From assembly GCF_013113735.1 (NCBI RefSeq), contig NZ_CP053346.1, forward strand, positions 3,610,001 to 3,674,000: a stretch of DNA of 64,000 nt, given 5' to 3'. The stretch comes from Sphingomonas sp. AP4-R1 (lineage in GTDB: Bacteria; Pseudomonadota; Alphaproteobacteria; Sphingomonadales; Sphingomonadaceae). Positions within the stretch are counted from its first letter, which is position 1, and each line of letters opens with the position of its first letter. The notes under the pieces are model-generated. The model was not told the DNA's origin, made no database searches, and worked only from the letters and a program-made list of their open reading frames with translations. Made by a program: the position numbers and the translations under genes. This document shows positions 27,171-36,165 of the stretch, piece by piece.

Positions 27171-29687
27171 TCAAAGGTCCGGCAGCGATTGCTCCGCGCG
27201 GTGCCAGTCTTCCAGAGCGGGCGATTTCGCCCTTTCCAGCAGGACATCGACATCGCGGATCGAATAGGGTTTCGCATCCTGCAGGGAGGCCAACTCCTCC
27301 CAGCTGATCGGCGCCGCGATCGTCGGACGCTCCCGTGCCCTGACCGAATAAGGCAGCACCGCCGTCGCTCCGCGCTCGTTCCGCAGCCAGTCGAGGAAGA
27401 TCCGGCCCTTGCGATCGGCCTTGCGCATGTTGGCCGTGAAGATCGCCGGCTGCGCCTGCGCCAGCGCGCGCGAAAAGCGGCTGGCGAAATCCTTGACCTC
27501 CGGCCAGCCGGCCTTCCGATCCAGCGGCACGATCACATGGACGCCCTTGCCACCGGAAGCCATCGCGAAACTCCGCAGCCCCAGCTCGGTGAGATGATCG
27601 CGCAGCAGCAGCGCGGCATCGCGCACGGCGGCGAAATCCAGCCCCTCGTCGGGATCGAGATCGAACACCATGCGATCGGGATGCTCGACGTCGCTGGCGG
27701 GGGCGCCCCAGCCGTGAAATTCGATCGTGCCCATCTGGACGCAGGTGAGCATCGCCGCGCCACTGTCGACGACCAGATACTCCTCCTCGCCGCCCTTCTT
27801 TTCGCGGATCGCGACGGTGGAAACCTTGCCGCCGAAACTGCCGCTGTCATGCTTCTGGAAGAAGCAATGCTTGCCGCGCCCCTGCGGGCAGCGGACGAGG
27901 CTGACGGGGCGATCGGCCAGCCAGCGCAGCATCGGCGGGGCGATGGCGGCATAATAAGCGGCGAGATCGCCCTTGGTGGCGCCGCTGTCGGGAAAGACGA
28001 TGCGTTCGGGATGCGAGATGGCGATGCCGAACGGTTTGTTGTCCCTCGCAGCGCTTTTGGTGGGGACGGGAGTTTCCAGCGTCACATCGTTCGCGGGCTT
28101 GTCCTCGCGCAGGCCCAAGAAGCTGGCGTGGCGCAGCACCTTCTCCGCCGTAAATTCGGCGAAGGCGACCTCTGCGACCAGCCTGGGCGCCACCCAATGC
28201 GCGCCGCGCGCGGCCGCCTTGGGCACGTCTGCGGGGGCCGTCTTGCGGGCGAGCGGCTTCAGCCGGGCGAGCAGCCTGTCACGGGTGGCGGCATCGAAGC
28301 CGGTGCCGACCTTGCCGGCATAACGCAGCGCGCCATTCTCCTGCACGCCGACCAGCAGCGATCGCAGGTCGCGCCCGGCCTTGCCGCTTTCCAGATAGCC
28401 GAGGATCACGAACTCCTGCCGGCGCGTGCATTTGATCTTGAGCCACTGGCGCGTGCGCCGGCCGCGATAGGCCGCGTCGGCCGCCTTGGAGACGATCCCC
28501 TCATAGCCGTCTCGGCACAGCCGATCGAACAGCGCCTCGCCGCCTTTCTCGACATGCTCGGTATAGTGGATCGGGGGCGCGACACCCTCCAGCAGCGCGG
28601 AGAGACGCGCCTTGCGCTCGATCTGGCCGAGATCGCGCAGATCCTCGCCGCCTTCCTCCAGGAGGTCGAACGCGAAATAATGGAGGTCACCGCCGTCCTG
28701 CAACGCGGCCTGCAGGGCGGAGAAGCTCGGCCGCCCGTCCTCGTCGAGCGCGATCACCTCGCCGTCGATCAGCGCGCCTTGCGGGGCTAGCGTCGCGGCG
28801 GCAGCGACGATCGGGGCGAAGCGATCCGACCAGTCGAGGCCGGTGCGCGTATAGGCTTTGGCCGCGCCATCGCCGCAGGCCAGCAAGGTGCGATAGCCGT
28901 CGAGCTTCACCTCGTGGATCCAGCCGCTACCGCCGGGAACCGTATCGGTGAGGGTGGCGAGCTGGACCGGCTGGAAGCGGGGGGGCTTGCGCGGGGTGGC
29001 GGAGCGGCGGGGGCGGGGTACCTTGAGCGGAGCCTTACCCGGCGCATTGGCGGCGCCCTTGTCCGCCTTCGCCTTGGCCGTGTCGGAATGCCAGACCGGA
29101 TCACCGCCCCGGGCGATCTCGGCCATGCTGCGTCCGCTCTCGACCGAGGTGAGCCCGGTTTCGACCAGATCGCCCGAGGCGCCGGCATGGGCATCCGCCA
29201 CTTTGCGCAGCAGCCAGTTCTCGCGTTTCTCGCCCGGCCGGGGCTTCATCCGCACTAGCAGCCACTCGCCTTGCATCCGCCGCCCATGGAGCAGGACGTG
29301 GACATGGCCCTTCTCGATCGTCTTCGCGGGATCCTTGCCGCCGACTGGTTCCCATGTGCCGACGTCCCACAGCATCACCGTGCCGCCGCCATATTCGCCT
29401 TTGGGGATCGTGCCCTCGAAGCCGGCATAGGACAAAGGATGATCCTCGGTGCGGACGGCGAGCCTCTTGTCGTCGGGATCGGGGGAGGGGCCGCGCGTCA
29501 CCGCCCAGCTTTTGAGCACGCCCTCCATCTCCAGCCGGAAATCCCAGTGTAGGCGGGTGGCGTCATGCTTCTGGACGATGAAGAGATGGCCGTCGCCCGC
29601 ATCGGCGGGGGCGCCCTTCGGCTCCTTGGTGCGCTTGAAATCGCGCTTGGCATTGTAGGCGGCGAGCGGATCGGCGCGCGCCATCAT
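27171..29687 (-). CDS. ligD: ATP-dependent DNA ligase LigD (phosphoesterase-ligase-polymerase)
   Basis: The 838-residue multifunctional enzyme of bacterial non-homologous end joining trims, fills and seals double-strand breaks with Ku. Order: 3'-phosphoesterase (about 30-190, QKHDATRLHWDFRLEMEG); ligase (about 240-530) with the nucleotidyl lysine in HEVKLDGYR; primase-type polymerase at the C-terminus (about 555-838, HPERIVFPDSGATKG, metal site DLDPDEGLDF). This is the PE-LIG-POL order seen in Pseudomonas and many alphaproteobacteria. Its ATG overlaps the ku stop by 4 bases, so the two are co-translated. A basic Lys/Pro/Arg linker (around 200-235) separates the first two domains. Confidence 0.95.
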   Translation of the reverse strand: MMARADPLAAYNAKRDFKRTKEPKGAPADAGDGHLFIVQKHDATRLHWDFRLEMEGVLKSWAVTRGPSPDPDDKRLAVRTEDHPLSYAGFEGTIPKGEYGGGTVMLWDVGTWEPVGGKDPAKTIEKGHVHVLLHGRRMQGEWLLVRMKPRPGEKRENWLLRKVADAHAGASGDLVETGLTSVESGRSMAEIARGGDPVWHSDTAKAKADKGAANAPGKAPLKVPRPRRSATPRKPPRFQPVQLATLTDTVPGGSGWIHEVKLDGYRTLLACGDGAAKAYTRTGLDWSDRFAPIVAAAATLAPQGALIDGEVIALDEDGRPSFSALQAALQDGGDLHYFAFDLLEEGGEDLRDLGQIERKARLSALLEGVAPPIHYTEHVEKGGEALFDRLCRDGYEGIVSKAADAAYRGRRTRQWLKIKCTRRQEFVILGYLESGKAGRDLRSLLVGVQENGALRYAGKVGTGFDAATRDRLLARLKPLARKTAPADVPKAAARGAHWVAPRLVAEVAFAEFTAEKVLRHASFLGLREDKPANDVTLETPVPTKSAARDNKPFGIAISHPERIVFPDSGATKGDLAAYYAAIAPPMLRWLADRPVSLVRCPQGRGKHCFFQKHDSGSFGGKVSTVAIREKKGGEEEYLVVDSGAAMLTCVQMGTIEFHGWGAPASDVEHPDRMVFDLDPDEGLDFAAVRDAALLLRDHLTELGLRSFAMASGGKGVHVIVPLDRKAGWPEVKDFASRFSRALAQAQPAIFTANMRKADRKGRIFLDWLRNERGATAVLPYSVRARERPTIAAPISWEELASLQDAKPYSIRDVDVLLERAKSPALEDWHRAEQSLPDL

Positions 29688-30589
29688 GCGCTCTTGCGGG
29701 TGCGGGGGGCGGGCTTCTTCACCGGAGGCTTCTTCGGCGCGGCCTTGGCGGGTGCGGATTTGGCGGACGCGGGCTTCTTCGCGGCCGTGCCGGCGGCGGG
29801 CTTGTCGAGCGACTTCCTGAGCGCGGCCATCAGATCGATCACGTTCGATCCGCCTTTGGCTGGGCGATCATCGTCCGTATCGAGGCTGACCTTGCCCGAT
29901 TTCGACTTACGCTTGCGCGCGATCAGATCGCGCAGCGCATCGACATAGCGATCGTGAAATTCCGAGGCGTCGAACTTGCCCGATTTCTTCTCGATCAGCG
30001 TCGTGGCGAGATCGAGCAGATCCTCGTCCGGCTTCACATCGGGGATGTCGCGGAAATAGCTCGCCGCCTTGTTCACCTCGTCGGCGTAGCGCAGCGTCTC
30101 CAGCACCAGCCCACGCCCGCACGGCTTCAGGCTCACCACATATTCGCGGCCGCGCAGCGCCAGCTGGCCCAGCCCCACCTTGCGCGTCTTGCGGAGCGCC
30201 TCGCGCAGCACGACGAACGCTTCCTCGGCCAGATCGTCGGCCGGAACGACATAATAAGGCTTGTCGTAATAGATGGCGTCGACCTCGTGGGCGTCGACGA
30301 ACTGAGTCAGCTCCAGCGTCTTCTTGCTCTCCAGCTTGACGCCTTCGATCTCCTTCTCGTCGAGCAGGACAAACTCGCCCTTCTCATATTCGAAGCCCTT
30401 CATGATCTCTTCGGGATCGACCGGGCCGATCCCGTCCACCACCTTCTCGTAATGAATGCGCTTGCCGGAGGGCTCGTGGATCTGGCGGAACGAGACGGTC
30501 GCGCCGCTCCTTGTGGCGGAATAGATCTCGACCGGGATCGAAACCAGCGCGAGCCGGATCTGGCCTTGCCAATAAGCGCGCGCGGGCAT
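29684..30589 (-). CDS. ku: Ku-type DNA end-binding protein
   Basis: This 301-residue protein is the bacterial Ku homodimer subunit that encircles broken DNA ends and recruits LigD. The start at 30589 gives MPARAYWQGQIRLALVSIPV, the normal Ku N-terminus, with GGAGA 7 bases upstream; an upstream extension has no support. The core ring-forming domain runs to about residue 255. The last 45 residues are Lys/Ala/Pro-rich (AAKKPASAKSAPAKAAPKK), a basic tail typical of bacterial Ku and thought to aid DNA threading. It is first in the ku-ligD operon. Confidence 0.95.
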   Translation of the reverse strand: MPARAYWQGQIRLALVSIPVEIYSATRSGATVSFRQIHEPSGKRIHYEKVVDGIGPVDPEEIMKGFEYEKGEFVLLDEKEIEGVKLESKKTLELTQFVDAHEVDAIYYDKPYYVVPADDLAEEAFVVLREALRKTRKVGLGQLALRGREYVVSLKPCGRGLVLETLRYADEVNKAASYFRDIPDVKPDEDLLDLATTLIEKKSGKFDASEFHDRYVDALRDLIARKRKSKSGKVSLDTDDDRPAKGGSNVIDLMAALRKSLDKPAAGTAAKKPASAKSAPAKAAPKKPPVKKPAPRTRKSA

Positions 30590-31094
30590 GGGAAGTCTCC
30601 AAAAGCGATGCCTATCAATTCGGAGCCGAACGGCCGGTTCCACGCGGATTACCTATGGGATTTTTTGAGATTGCTCGCCTTGGCCGTCGGCACGGAGGTC
30701 AAGATCAGACACTGCGCTGTCAGTCGCTTCTTGCAGGGAGACGCCGCAAATCCGTGATCTGGCGAGGATAGAGTAAAATCGTCCCCATACCGTTCGGGCG
30801 CTTCGCGATCGAACGGCGCAATGTGGTGGAAAGCGAAGTGTCACGCGAACGGAGGCTGCTCGCAAAGGTCTTGGGCGATGGAGCGATCGAAGAAGCACAG
30901 CTCATTAGAAAAGATTTAACCGCTACATCTCGCGCGCTTGAAGAGAGGCTGCAGCACAGCTCGAATGAACGACATCGGGAGCCTCCGTGCGGGTCAACGG
31001 GCCTTCGGGCGCTGATAGGGGGGATGGATGAGACGATCACCCGAGCTGACGATCTAGTAGCTTTCCAGATCTTGGAAATGTATAATCATTCCCG
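30590..31094. other. Intergenic region upstream of ku
   Basis: No gene is convincing. A plus-strand frame from 30823 (MVESEVSRERRLLAKVLGD) is locally helical and charged but then runs through the start of the next gene in another frame, so it was not called. TATAAT at 31081-31086 could be the -10 box of the gene at 31095, which would then have almost no leader. Confidence 0.35.
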
Positions 31095-31325
31095 ATGCTT
31101 ACTGCCGCCGAGATACATGCCCTGCTGGTCGAGACCCTCGTGGCGGGTTCAGGCGGATGCGCGCGCGAATGGCAGCGTGCCATTGGGAAGGTCCGCGTCC
31201 GCCCCATCGCGTTCAACGTTATCACAAACTGGCGCATCTGGCCGGCTGGCAATCCAGCGCAAAATCGGGCGATCAGGGCCGCTGCAGCAGTGATCAGGCA
31301 GCATCATCCCTATGCGTCGATCTGA
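31095..31325 (+). CDS. Small conserved-looking hypothetical protein
   Basis: A 76-residue soluble protein with no recognised domain name. It has an ordered, protein-like pattern: MLTAAEIHALLVETL (helix), AREWQRAIGKVRV, ITNWRIWPAGNPAQNRAI, then a helix ending VIRQHHPYASI. The TNW..WP.G...N..I pattern resembles a small family of proteobacterial hypotheticals, but the function is unknown. A TATAAT box 9 bases upstream and no ribosome site suggest a nearly leaderless message. It lies between ku and a small membrane-protein gene. Confidence 0.5.
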   Translation: MLTAAEIHALLVETLVAGSGGCAREWQRAIGKVRVRPIAFNVITNWRIWPAGNPAQNRAIRAAAAVIRQHHPYASI

Positions 31326-31399
31326 ACGCAGCGCCATATCTGTCCAAATCGGATCTCGTGCACAGGACGTTGGACAGACCAGGGGCTGCCCCTTGCCGG

Positions 31400-31561
31400 T
31401 TATTGCCGACTGACCTTTTCCGCATCCCGTTCCGCCGGACTGTTCAGGTGGCCCGGGCTACGTGCAGTGTAGGCCAGGATGGCAACCGCAATCGCCGCTG
31501 CGACAGTGAGAAAAATGATCATGTTCCGCAAAGGTCGTTTCTCGGTCTTCTTATCTGGCAT
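31400..31561 (-). CDS. Small single-pass membrane protein
   Basis: This 53-residue protein has a basic N-terminus (MPDKKTEKRPLRN), one hydrophobic helix at about residues 14-33 (MIIFLTVAAAIAVAILAYTA), and a polar tail. GGAG lies 7 bases before the ATG. Upstream on the same strand is GGAAC-N17-GGTT, close to the EcfG stress promoter, which suggests it is a stress-induced membrane peptide. The function is unknown. Confidence 0.65.
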   Translation of the reverse strand: MPDKKTEKRPLRNMIIFLTVAAAIAVAILAYTARSPGHLNSPAERDAEKVSRQ

Positions 31562-31594
31562 GGTTGCTCCTTCTCGAACGTTTAACAACGTCCG

Positions 31595-31620
31595 AACCGC
31601 AGCGTCTGTGCCATCGTTCC
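31595..31620 (-). promoter_or_regulatory. EcfG-like promoter for small membrane protein
   Basis: On the minus strand GGAAC (31620-31616) is followed by 17 bases and GGTT (31598-31595). The alphaproteobacterial EcfG consensus is GGAAC-N16/17-CGTT, so there is one mismatch in the -10 box. It lies 34 bases before the ATG of the 53-residue protein. Confidence 0.5.
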
Positions 31621-31777
31621 ATCACTAATCTGTTCGGCTAGGGCGCGGACCGTAAGCTCGTTCTGTGTGGCAGGATTTACGTCGTTTCGGTTCATGACAA
31701 ATCCCACTCGACCACCGAGCTTGGCTCCAACAAAATTGTGCTACCGCGTCGCTGAACCGGTCCGAGGATCTCGCAGC

Positions 31778-34234
31778 TCATGGGTGATCGACGAAAAAGG
31801 CAACGGGGGACGATCGCAACAGGGGGGCTACACGAACCCATTGAGCCGCGTCCTCGTCTTTGCCGTCGGACAGGGAAATCTCTGTCGCACCCAACCACTC
31901 GGACGAGATGGACAGGTTGTTTTCGTCGCCGATACCGGAAGCGCATTGCAAGGGAGCCAGAGCAAAGAGCGTTGCAGTTCCGCTTCTACGCCTGACCGCG
32001 ATGATATTGTCTTTTCGGTCACCTCTAACTTCAAGCAGTTCGGCCGGCGCCGAAAACACATCCGGCACTGCGCGCCGGAGCGCGGCCAGGCCGGAGATGA
32101 GAGCCTGTTTGATATGCCCGTCTCGCCAGTGAGCCGCCAGATTAAGGCGATCGTCCCACTTGGCGACATCACGACGCGCTAGGTAATCGACCGGACGACG
32201 ATTATCGGGATCGACAAGACTGAGATCCCAGTAATCACATCCTTGATAACAGTCGGGAACGCCGGGAAGCACGTATTTCAGGAGGGTCTGTGTCAACCCA
32301 TTGATGGCTCCTGCTGCCTCGATGCCCGCGACAAAAGTCTGAATAGAGTTGCGCGGACCATCATGAGCCAGGAGCGCTCGGACATACGTCGCACAATGTT
32401 CTTCATATACCTCGTCGGGCGCCGTCCATGAGGACCGGAGTTTGGCTTCCCTTACCGATTTCCGTGACCATGCCGCGACACGATCGGAAAGTGCATGAAC
32501 CTCATCTGGATCATAAGGAAACGCCCCCACGATGGTCTGGAGGATCATAAGCCGATCGCCGGGATCGACCGATCGACCGAGGTCGCGTTCCTCCATATGC
32601 GCGACAAAGCTTTCCCATTGTTTCGGGATCTCGCTGAGAACTGCGAGACGAGCACGCACATCCTCACCGCGCTTATGGTCGTGGGTCGCCGTCGTCAGCA
32701 TCGCAAATGGGAAATCCTTCGCACGCCCGGTGACGCGCCCCACGAAGGTCGCTGCATCTTGCGAGAAGCGCGCGGGATCAAATCCGACGTCATTGCGCGA
32801 CAAAAGGCGTCCGTAACGATAGAAAGCGGTATCCTCGATGGCTTTCGCTGCAAGCGGAGCGCTTAGCTGTTCAAAGCGACGCGCTGCATCGGCAAAAAGG
32901 GGGCCCCTTTTTGCGTCTAGGATCCAGTTTACCAAGAGATCGATCATCTCGGCTTCCCCCGACGCGGCGGTGTGCCGGGCGAGGGCCGCGGCTCGCTGCA
33001 GCCGTTCGCACCCGTCTTGAGAGGTCCCCGCATAGGTTCGGTACGCGTCGAAGTTGAGCAGCAGGCCTCGCAAGGCCCGTCTGATCATGCCTTCGCTGAT
33101 ATCGCGGCATTGAATGTCCGCGCGGGCGATCTGATGAAATGCCGCGACGACTGCCGACAATTGCGCCGGAAAGGTGCGTTCGAGTGTTTCTGCGCGCGCG
33201 AGCTGTTCTTCGTCGTGGAACGAGGCCGACCGTCCTGTCTGACGGGACCAATAGCCTGTGAGCGCTGGTTCTCCGGTCGGATCGTGCAGAAGCGCCGAAA
33301 CCTCATTCATGAAGTCATAGCCACTGGTGCCATCCGTGCCCCAGCATTTCGGCAAACGTTCGTCCGACGCGAGGATCTTTTCCACCACGAGATAGCCAGG
33401 CTTGGAGCGACCATCGCACAGGGCTGAACTCAAGCGGCGGAGATAGGACGCGGGATCAGCCAGACCATCGACGTGGTCGACGCGGACGCCATCGATCAGG
33501 CCCTCGCGAAAGAGACGAAATGGCAATTCGTGGAGCGTGTCGAAGACGACAGGATCCTCAACCCGCAGGCCGGCCAGTTCGGTGATGTCGAAAAATCGTC
33601 GCCAGTTGATCTCGTCGGCCGCTGTGCGCCACCAAGCCAGGCGATAATGCTGGCGTTCCAGCAGCGCGTGCAGGCCCGCAGTCGTGCCGCACTCCAAGGC
33701 AGCCCCAATACGATCCTCCGCCCGGATCGGAAATCGGTGGGTGTCGTGGACAACGATCGCACTGCTGTCGTCTGCAAGCGCAAGCGCGCCAGACGTGAGT
33801 GCTTCGCCATAAGGAACTCCCAGAAAAGGAGCTAGAAGCTTACCGTGAAGAGCGGGATCAGATGCCGCCCAGTTGATGTCAAAGTAGCGCGCAAAGGCGC
33901 TCGCCGAGCCTTTCTCAAGGACATCCATCCACCATGTATTGTCGGCTCCACCGACCGCCATGTGATTGGGCACGATATCGAGGATGATCCCGATGCCGCG
34001 GGCCCGCAAAGCCGCCGCCATCGCTCGGAAACCGTCTTCCCCGCCAAGCTCGGGATTGATCGCAGTGGGGTCCACCACATCATATCCATGGGTCGAGCCC
34101 TTGCGCGCTTTGGCGATCGGCGATGCATACAGGTGGCTGATGCCAAGATCCGCCAGATATCCGCTCAGGGCGGCCGCCTGATCGAAGCGGAAGCCCGCAT
34201 GGAATTGGATGCGATAGGTCGCGCGCGGGATCAT
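31778..34234 (-). CDS. treY: Malto-oligosyltrehalose synthase
   Basis: The 818-residue GH13 enzyme turns the reducing-end glucose of maltodextrins into an alpha,alpha-1,1 linkage, making maltooligosyl-trehalose. It begins MIPRATYRIQFHAGFRFDQA, the family start, with NHMAVGG, GVRVDHVDGL (nucleophile Asp), VEKILASDERLP (acid/base Glu) and a late active-site histidine in TTATHDHKRGEDVRARL. The length is normal for TreY. Its start overlaps malQ by 4 bases, and it is last in the five-gene leftward operon. It works with TreZ to release trehalose from glycogen ends. Confidence 0.95.
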   Translation of the reverse strand: MIPRATYRIQFHAGFRFDQAAALSGYLADLGISHLYASPIAKARKGSTHGYDVVDPTAINPELGGEDGFRAMAAALRARGIGIILDIVPNHMAVGGADNTWWMDVLEKGSASAFARYFDINWAASDPALHGKLLAPFLGVPYGEALTSGALALADDSSAIVVHDTHRFPIRAEDRIGAALECGTTAGLHALLERQHYRLAWWRTAADEINWRRFFDITELAGLRVEDPVVFDTLHELPFRLFREGLIDGVRVDHVDGLADPASYLRRLSSALCDGRSKPGYLVVEKILASDERLPKCWGTDGTSGYDFMNEVSALLHDPTGEPALTGYWSRQTGRSASFHDEEQLARAETLERTFPAQLSAVVAAFHQIARADIQCRDISEGMIRRALRGLLLNFDAYRTYAGTSQDGCERLQRAAALARHTAASGEAEMIDLLVNWILDAKRGPLFADAARRFEQLSAPLAAKAIEDTAFYRYGRLLSRNDVGFDPARFSQDAATFVGRVTGRAKDFPFAMLTTATHDHKRGEDVRARLAVLSEIPKQWESFVAHMEERDLGRSVDPGDRLMILQTIVGAFPYDPDEVHALSDRVAAWSRKSVREAKLRSSWTAPDEVYEEHCATYVRALLAHDGPRNSIQTFVAGIEAAGAINGLTQTLLKYVLPGVPDCYQGCDYWDLSLVDPDNRRPVDYLARRDVAKWDDRLNLAAHWRDGHIKQALISGLAALRRAVPDVFSAPAELLEVRGDRKDNIIAVRRRSGTATLFALAPLQCASGIGDENNLSISSEWLGATEISLSDGKDEDAAQWVRVAPLLRSSPVAFFVDHP

Positions 34235-36165
34235 GTTTCCCTTTCCTCGGCGATACGGGCAACACGGCCGGCAACATCCTGGCGTGCGAATAGCGCCTCG
34301 GCGGAAGCCGGAAGGCGACGTCGCCAGTTGGGATGCTCGTTCACAGTGCCGGGTAGGTTCGGCGCCTCGTCGAGACCGACAAGGTCTTCGATGGGGACGA
34401 TCGCGAGTGCGCTGGCCGCCTTGGCGACCAGTCCGATTGCCGCGTCTACCGCCGGGGCGGGGGTCTCGGCCGCGGGTTCAGGGCCCTGGGCGACGCCCGC
34501 GGCGCAACAGGCTTGCCAGAGGCGCGTGCGATCCAAGGCGCGGTCCGAACGCTCCGCGATCCGTTCGCCGGCAGCGCCGAGCGTTTCCCGCCACATAATA
34601 TCCCGACCCTTCCACCAGCCGGCGACAGGCGGCAGGTCATGGGTGCTCGTCATGGCGACCGACGCGACGTCCCAGTTGCGAGGAGGACGAAAGTCCCCAC
34701 CTTTGTCGCGTTCAAACGGCAGCACACGCATTCCAAGAAGGCCGCGTTCCGCCTGCATTTCTCGCAGGCCAGGCGGGACGACCCCCAAATCTTCACCAAT
34801 GACGATCGTGGCATTGCGCTCGGATTCCAGCGCGATCAGGCGCAAAAGGTCGGCTTCGGGCTGGCAGAGATAAGCGCCGTCCAAAGGCGAGGCGCCGTTC
34901 GGCACGAGCCATAGTCGCCGCAAACCCAGCGCATGATCTATTCGTACACCACCAGCGTACCGCATCGCGCCACGCAACAGATCGAGAAAAGGACGATATG
35001 CTTTGGCGCGAAGGGCCGCGGGGGAGAAACTGGTGATGCCCCAGTTCTGGCCGGCCGCCTGAAAGGCATCGGGCGGGGCGCCGATGCTGATACCCAGCAT
35101 AAGTTCGTCACCGCGTGCCCATGCATGACTGCCACCGGCATCAATGCCGACCGCAATATCGCCGACGAGGCCAATACGCATGCCGGCCGCAGCCTGAGCT
35201 GCTTCGGCCATCCCTGCTTCGGCGCGCCATTGCAGGAACATGTGAAAGTCGATGGCCTCAGCCTGTTCTCTGGCAAAGGCCGCGACGGCGGAAGAACCCG
35301 GCTGGCGAAATTCCGCGGGCCATGCCTGCCAACCTCGCGCCCCGATACTGGTGAAGAAATGGGCGTAGAGCGCATCGAACAAGGCGTGCTGCGTCAGAGC
35401 GTTGTCAGCATGAGCAACATAATCGAGAAAGGCAGGATCCGAGCCGGCGCGCGCATAAGCCTGACGAAATGCGGTGAGTTTGGCAGCCACTGCGGCGGGC
35501 CAGTCGATGAGGTCTCCAGTCGAAGGCAGCGGCGGGACGCCGCCGGGATCTCCATACCAGGGATTAAGAAACGACCGGCTGGAGGGAGAATAAGGGCTAT
35601 AGCGACCTGGGTCGGTGGTGAAGAGCGCATGAACCGGGCTCAGCATGACCGCGTCCGCGCCGACGCGCGTCGCATGGACGGCGAAGTCGGCAAGTGCACG
35701 AAAGTCTCCGAACGCTCCGTCGCCCACCAGAGAATAAATCTGGACGGACAGGCCCCAGGGGCGCGGGCCTGCGGTGGGAACCGACTGGCCGCGCTGCGGA
35801 GCGACGATGACGGGCAGCACACCACCTGCCCAATCCAGCTCGTGATATCCCGTTTCGGTAACAACCGGAGCATCATCCAGATCGAGATCCAGGGTCCTAC
35901 CATCTTCAAAATGGAGCAGACCCCGACCTGAAAGGCCGACGAGCCGCGCTCCGGCGTCGATTATCCGACAATGATCGGACGCCTCGGTCTCAAGCCGGAT
36001 AATGCTGTCGTCGCATTGACCGGCGCTTTCACAGCCGAAGCCGAGGCCCGACAGGATCGCACGCAAATTCCCGATCGAGACGCGCCGGGCCCCGCCCGTC
36101 GCATCCTCCCAATCGACCAGAATGCCGGCAGCCTTTGCCAGACGGAGGACGGCAGCGTCGCTCAT
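34231..36165 (-). CDS. malQ: 4-alpha-glucanotransferase (amylomaltase)
   Basis: The 644-residue GH77 enzyme moves glucan segments between maltodextrins. GH77 marks include RIDHALGLRRLW (nucleophile region), VIGEDLGVVPPGL (acid/base Glu) and STHDLPPVAGWW. The start at 36165 (MSDAAVLRLAKAAGILVDWED) overlaps the treZ stop by 4 bases; the longer open frame to 36321 is antisense-like and rejected. The N-terminal 100 or so residues are the extra domain seen in proteobacterial MalQ. Placed between treZ and treY, it probably rebuilds short oligosaccharides into chains long enough for TreY. Confidence 0.93.
   Translation of the reverse strand: MSDAAVLRLAKAAGILVDWEDATGGARRVSIGNLRAILSGLGFGCESAGQCDDSIIRLETEASDHCRIIDAGARLVGLSGRGLLHFEDGRTLDLDLDDAPVVTETGYHELDWAGGVLPVIVAPQRGQSVPTAGPRPWGLSVQIYSLVGDGAFGDFRALADFAVHATRVGADAVMLSPVHALFTTDPGRYSPYSPSSRSFLNPWYGDPGGVPPLPSTGDLIDWPAAVAAKLTAFRQAYARAGSDPAFLDYVAHADNALTQHALFDALYAHFFTSIGARGWQAWPAEFRQPGSSAVAAFAREQAEAIDFHMFLQWRAEAGMAEAAQAAAGMRIGLVGDIAVGIDAGGSHAWARGDELMLGISIGAPPDAFQAAGQNWGITSFSPAALRAKAYRPFLDLLRGAMRYAGGVRIDHALGLRRLWLVPNGASPLDGAYLCQPEADLLRLIALESERNATIVIGEDLGVVPPGLREMQAERGLLGMRVLPFERDKGGDFRPPRNWDVASVAMTSTHDLPPVAGWWKGRDIMWRETLGAAGERIAERSDRALDRTRLWQACCAAGVAQGPEPAAETPAPAVDAAIGLVAKAASALAIVPIEDLVGLDEAPNLPGTVNEHPNWRRRLPASAEALFARQDVAGRVARIAEERET

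Noticed and set aside
27189..28790. 533-codon plus-strand frame inside ligD
   Set aside because: Antisense to the ligase and polymerase domains of ligD; no protein-like features.
30823..31293. 156-codon plus-strand frame upstream of and across the gene at 31095
   Set aside because: Its second half overlaps, in another frame, a more protein-like gene; the first half alone has no start signal or family pattern.
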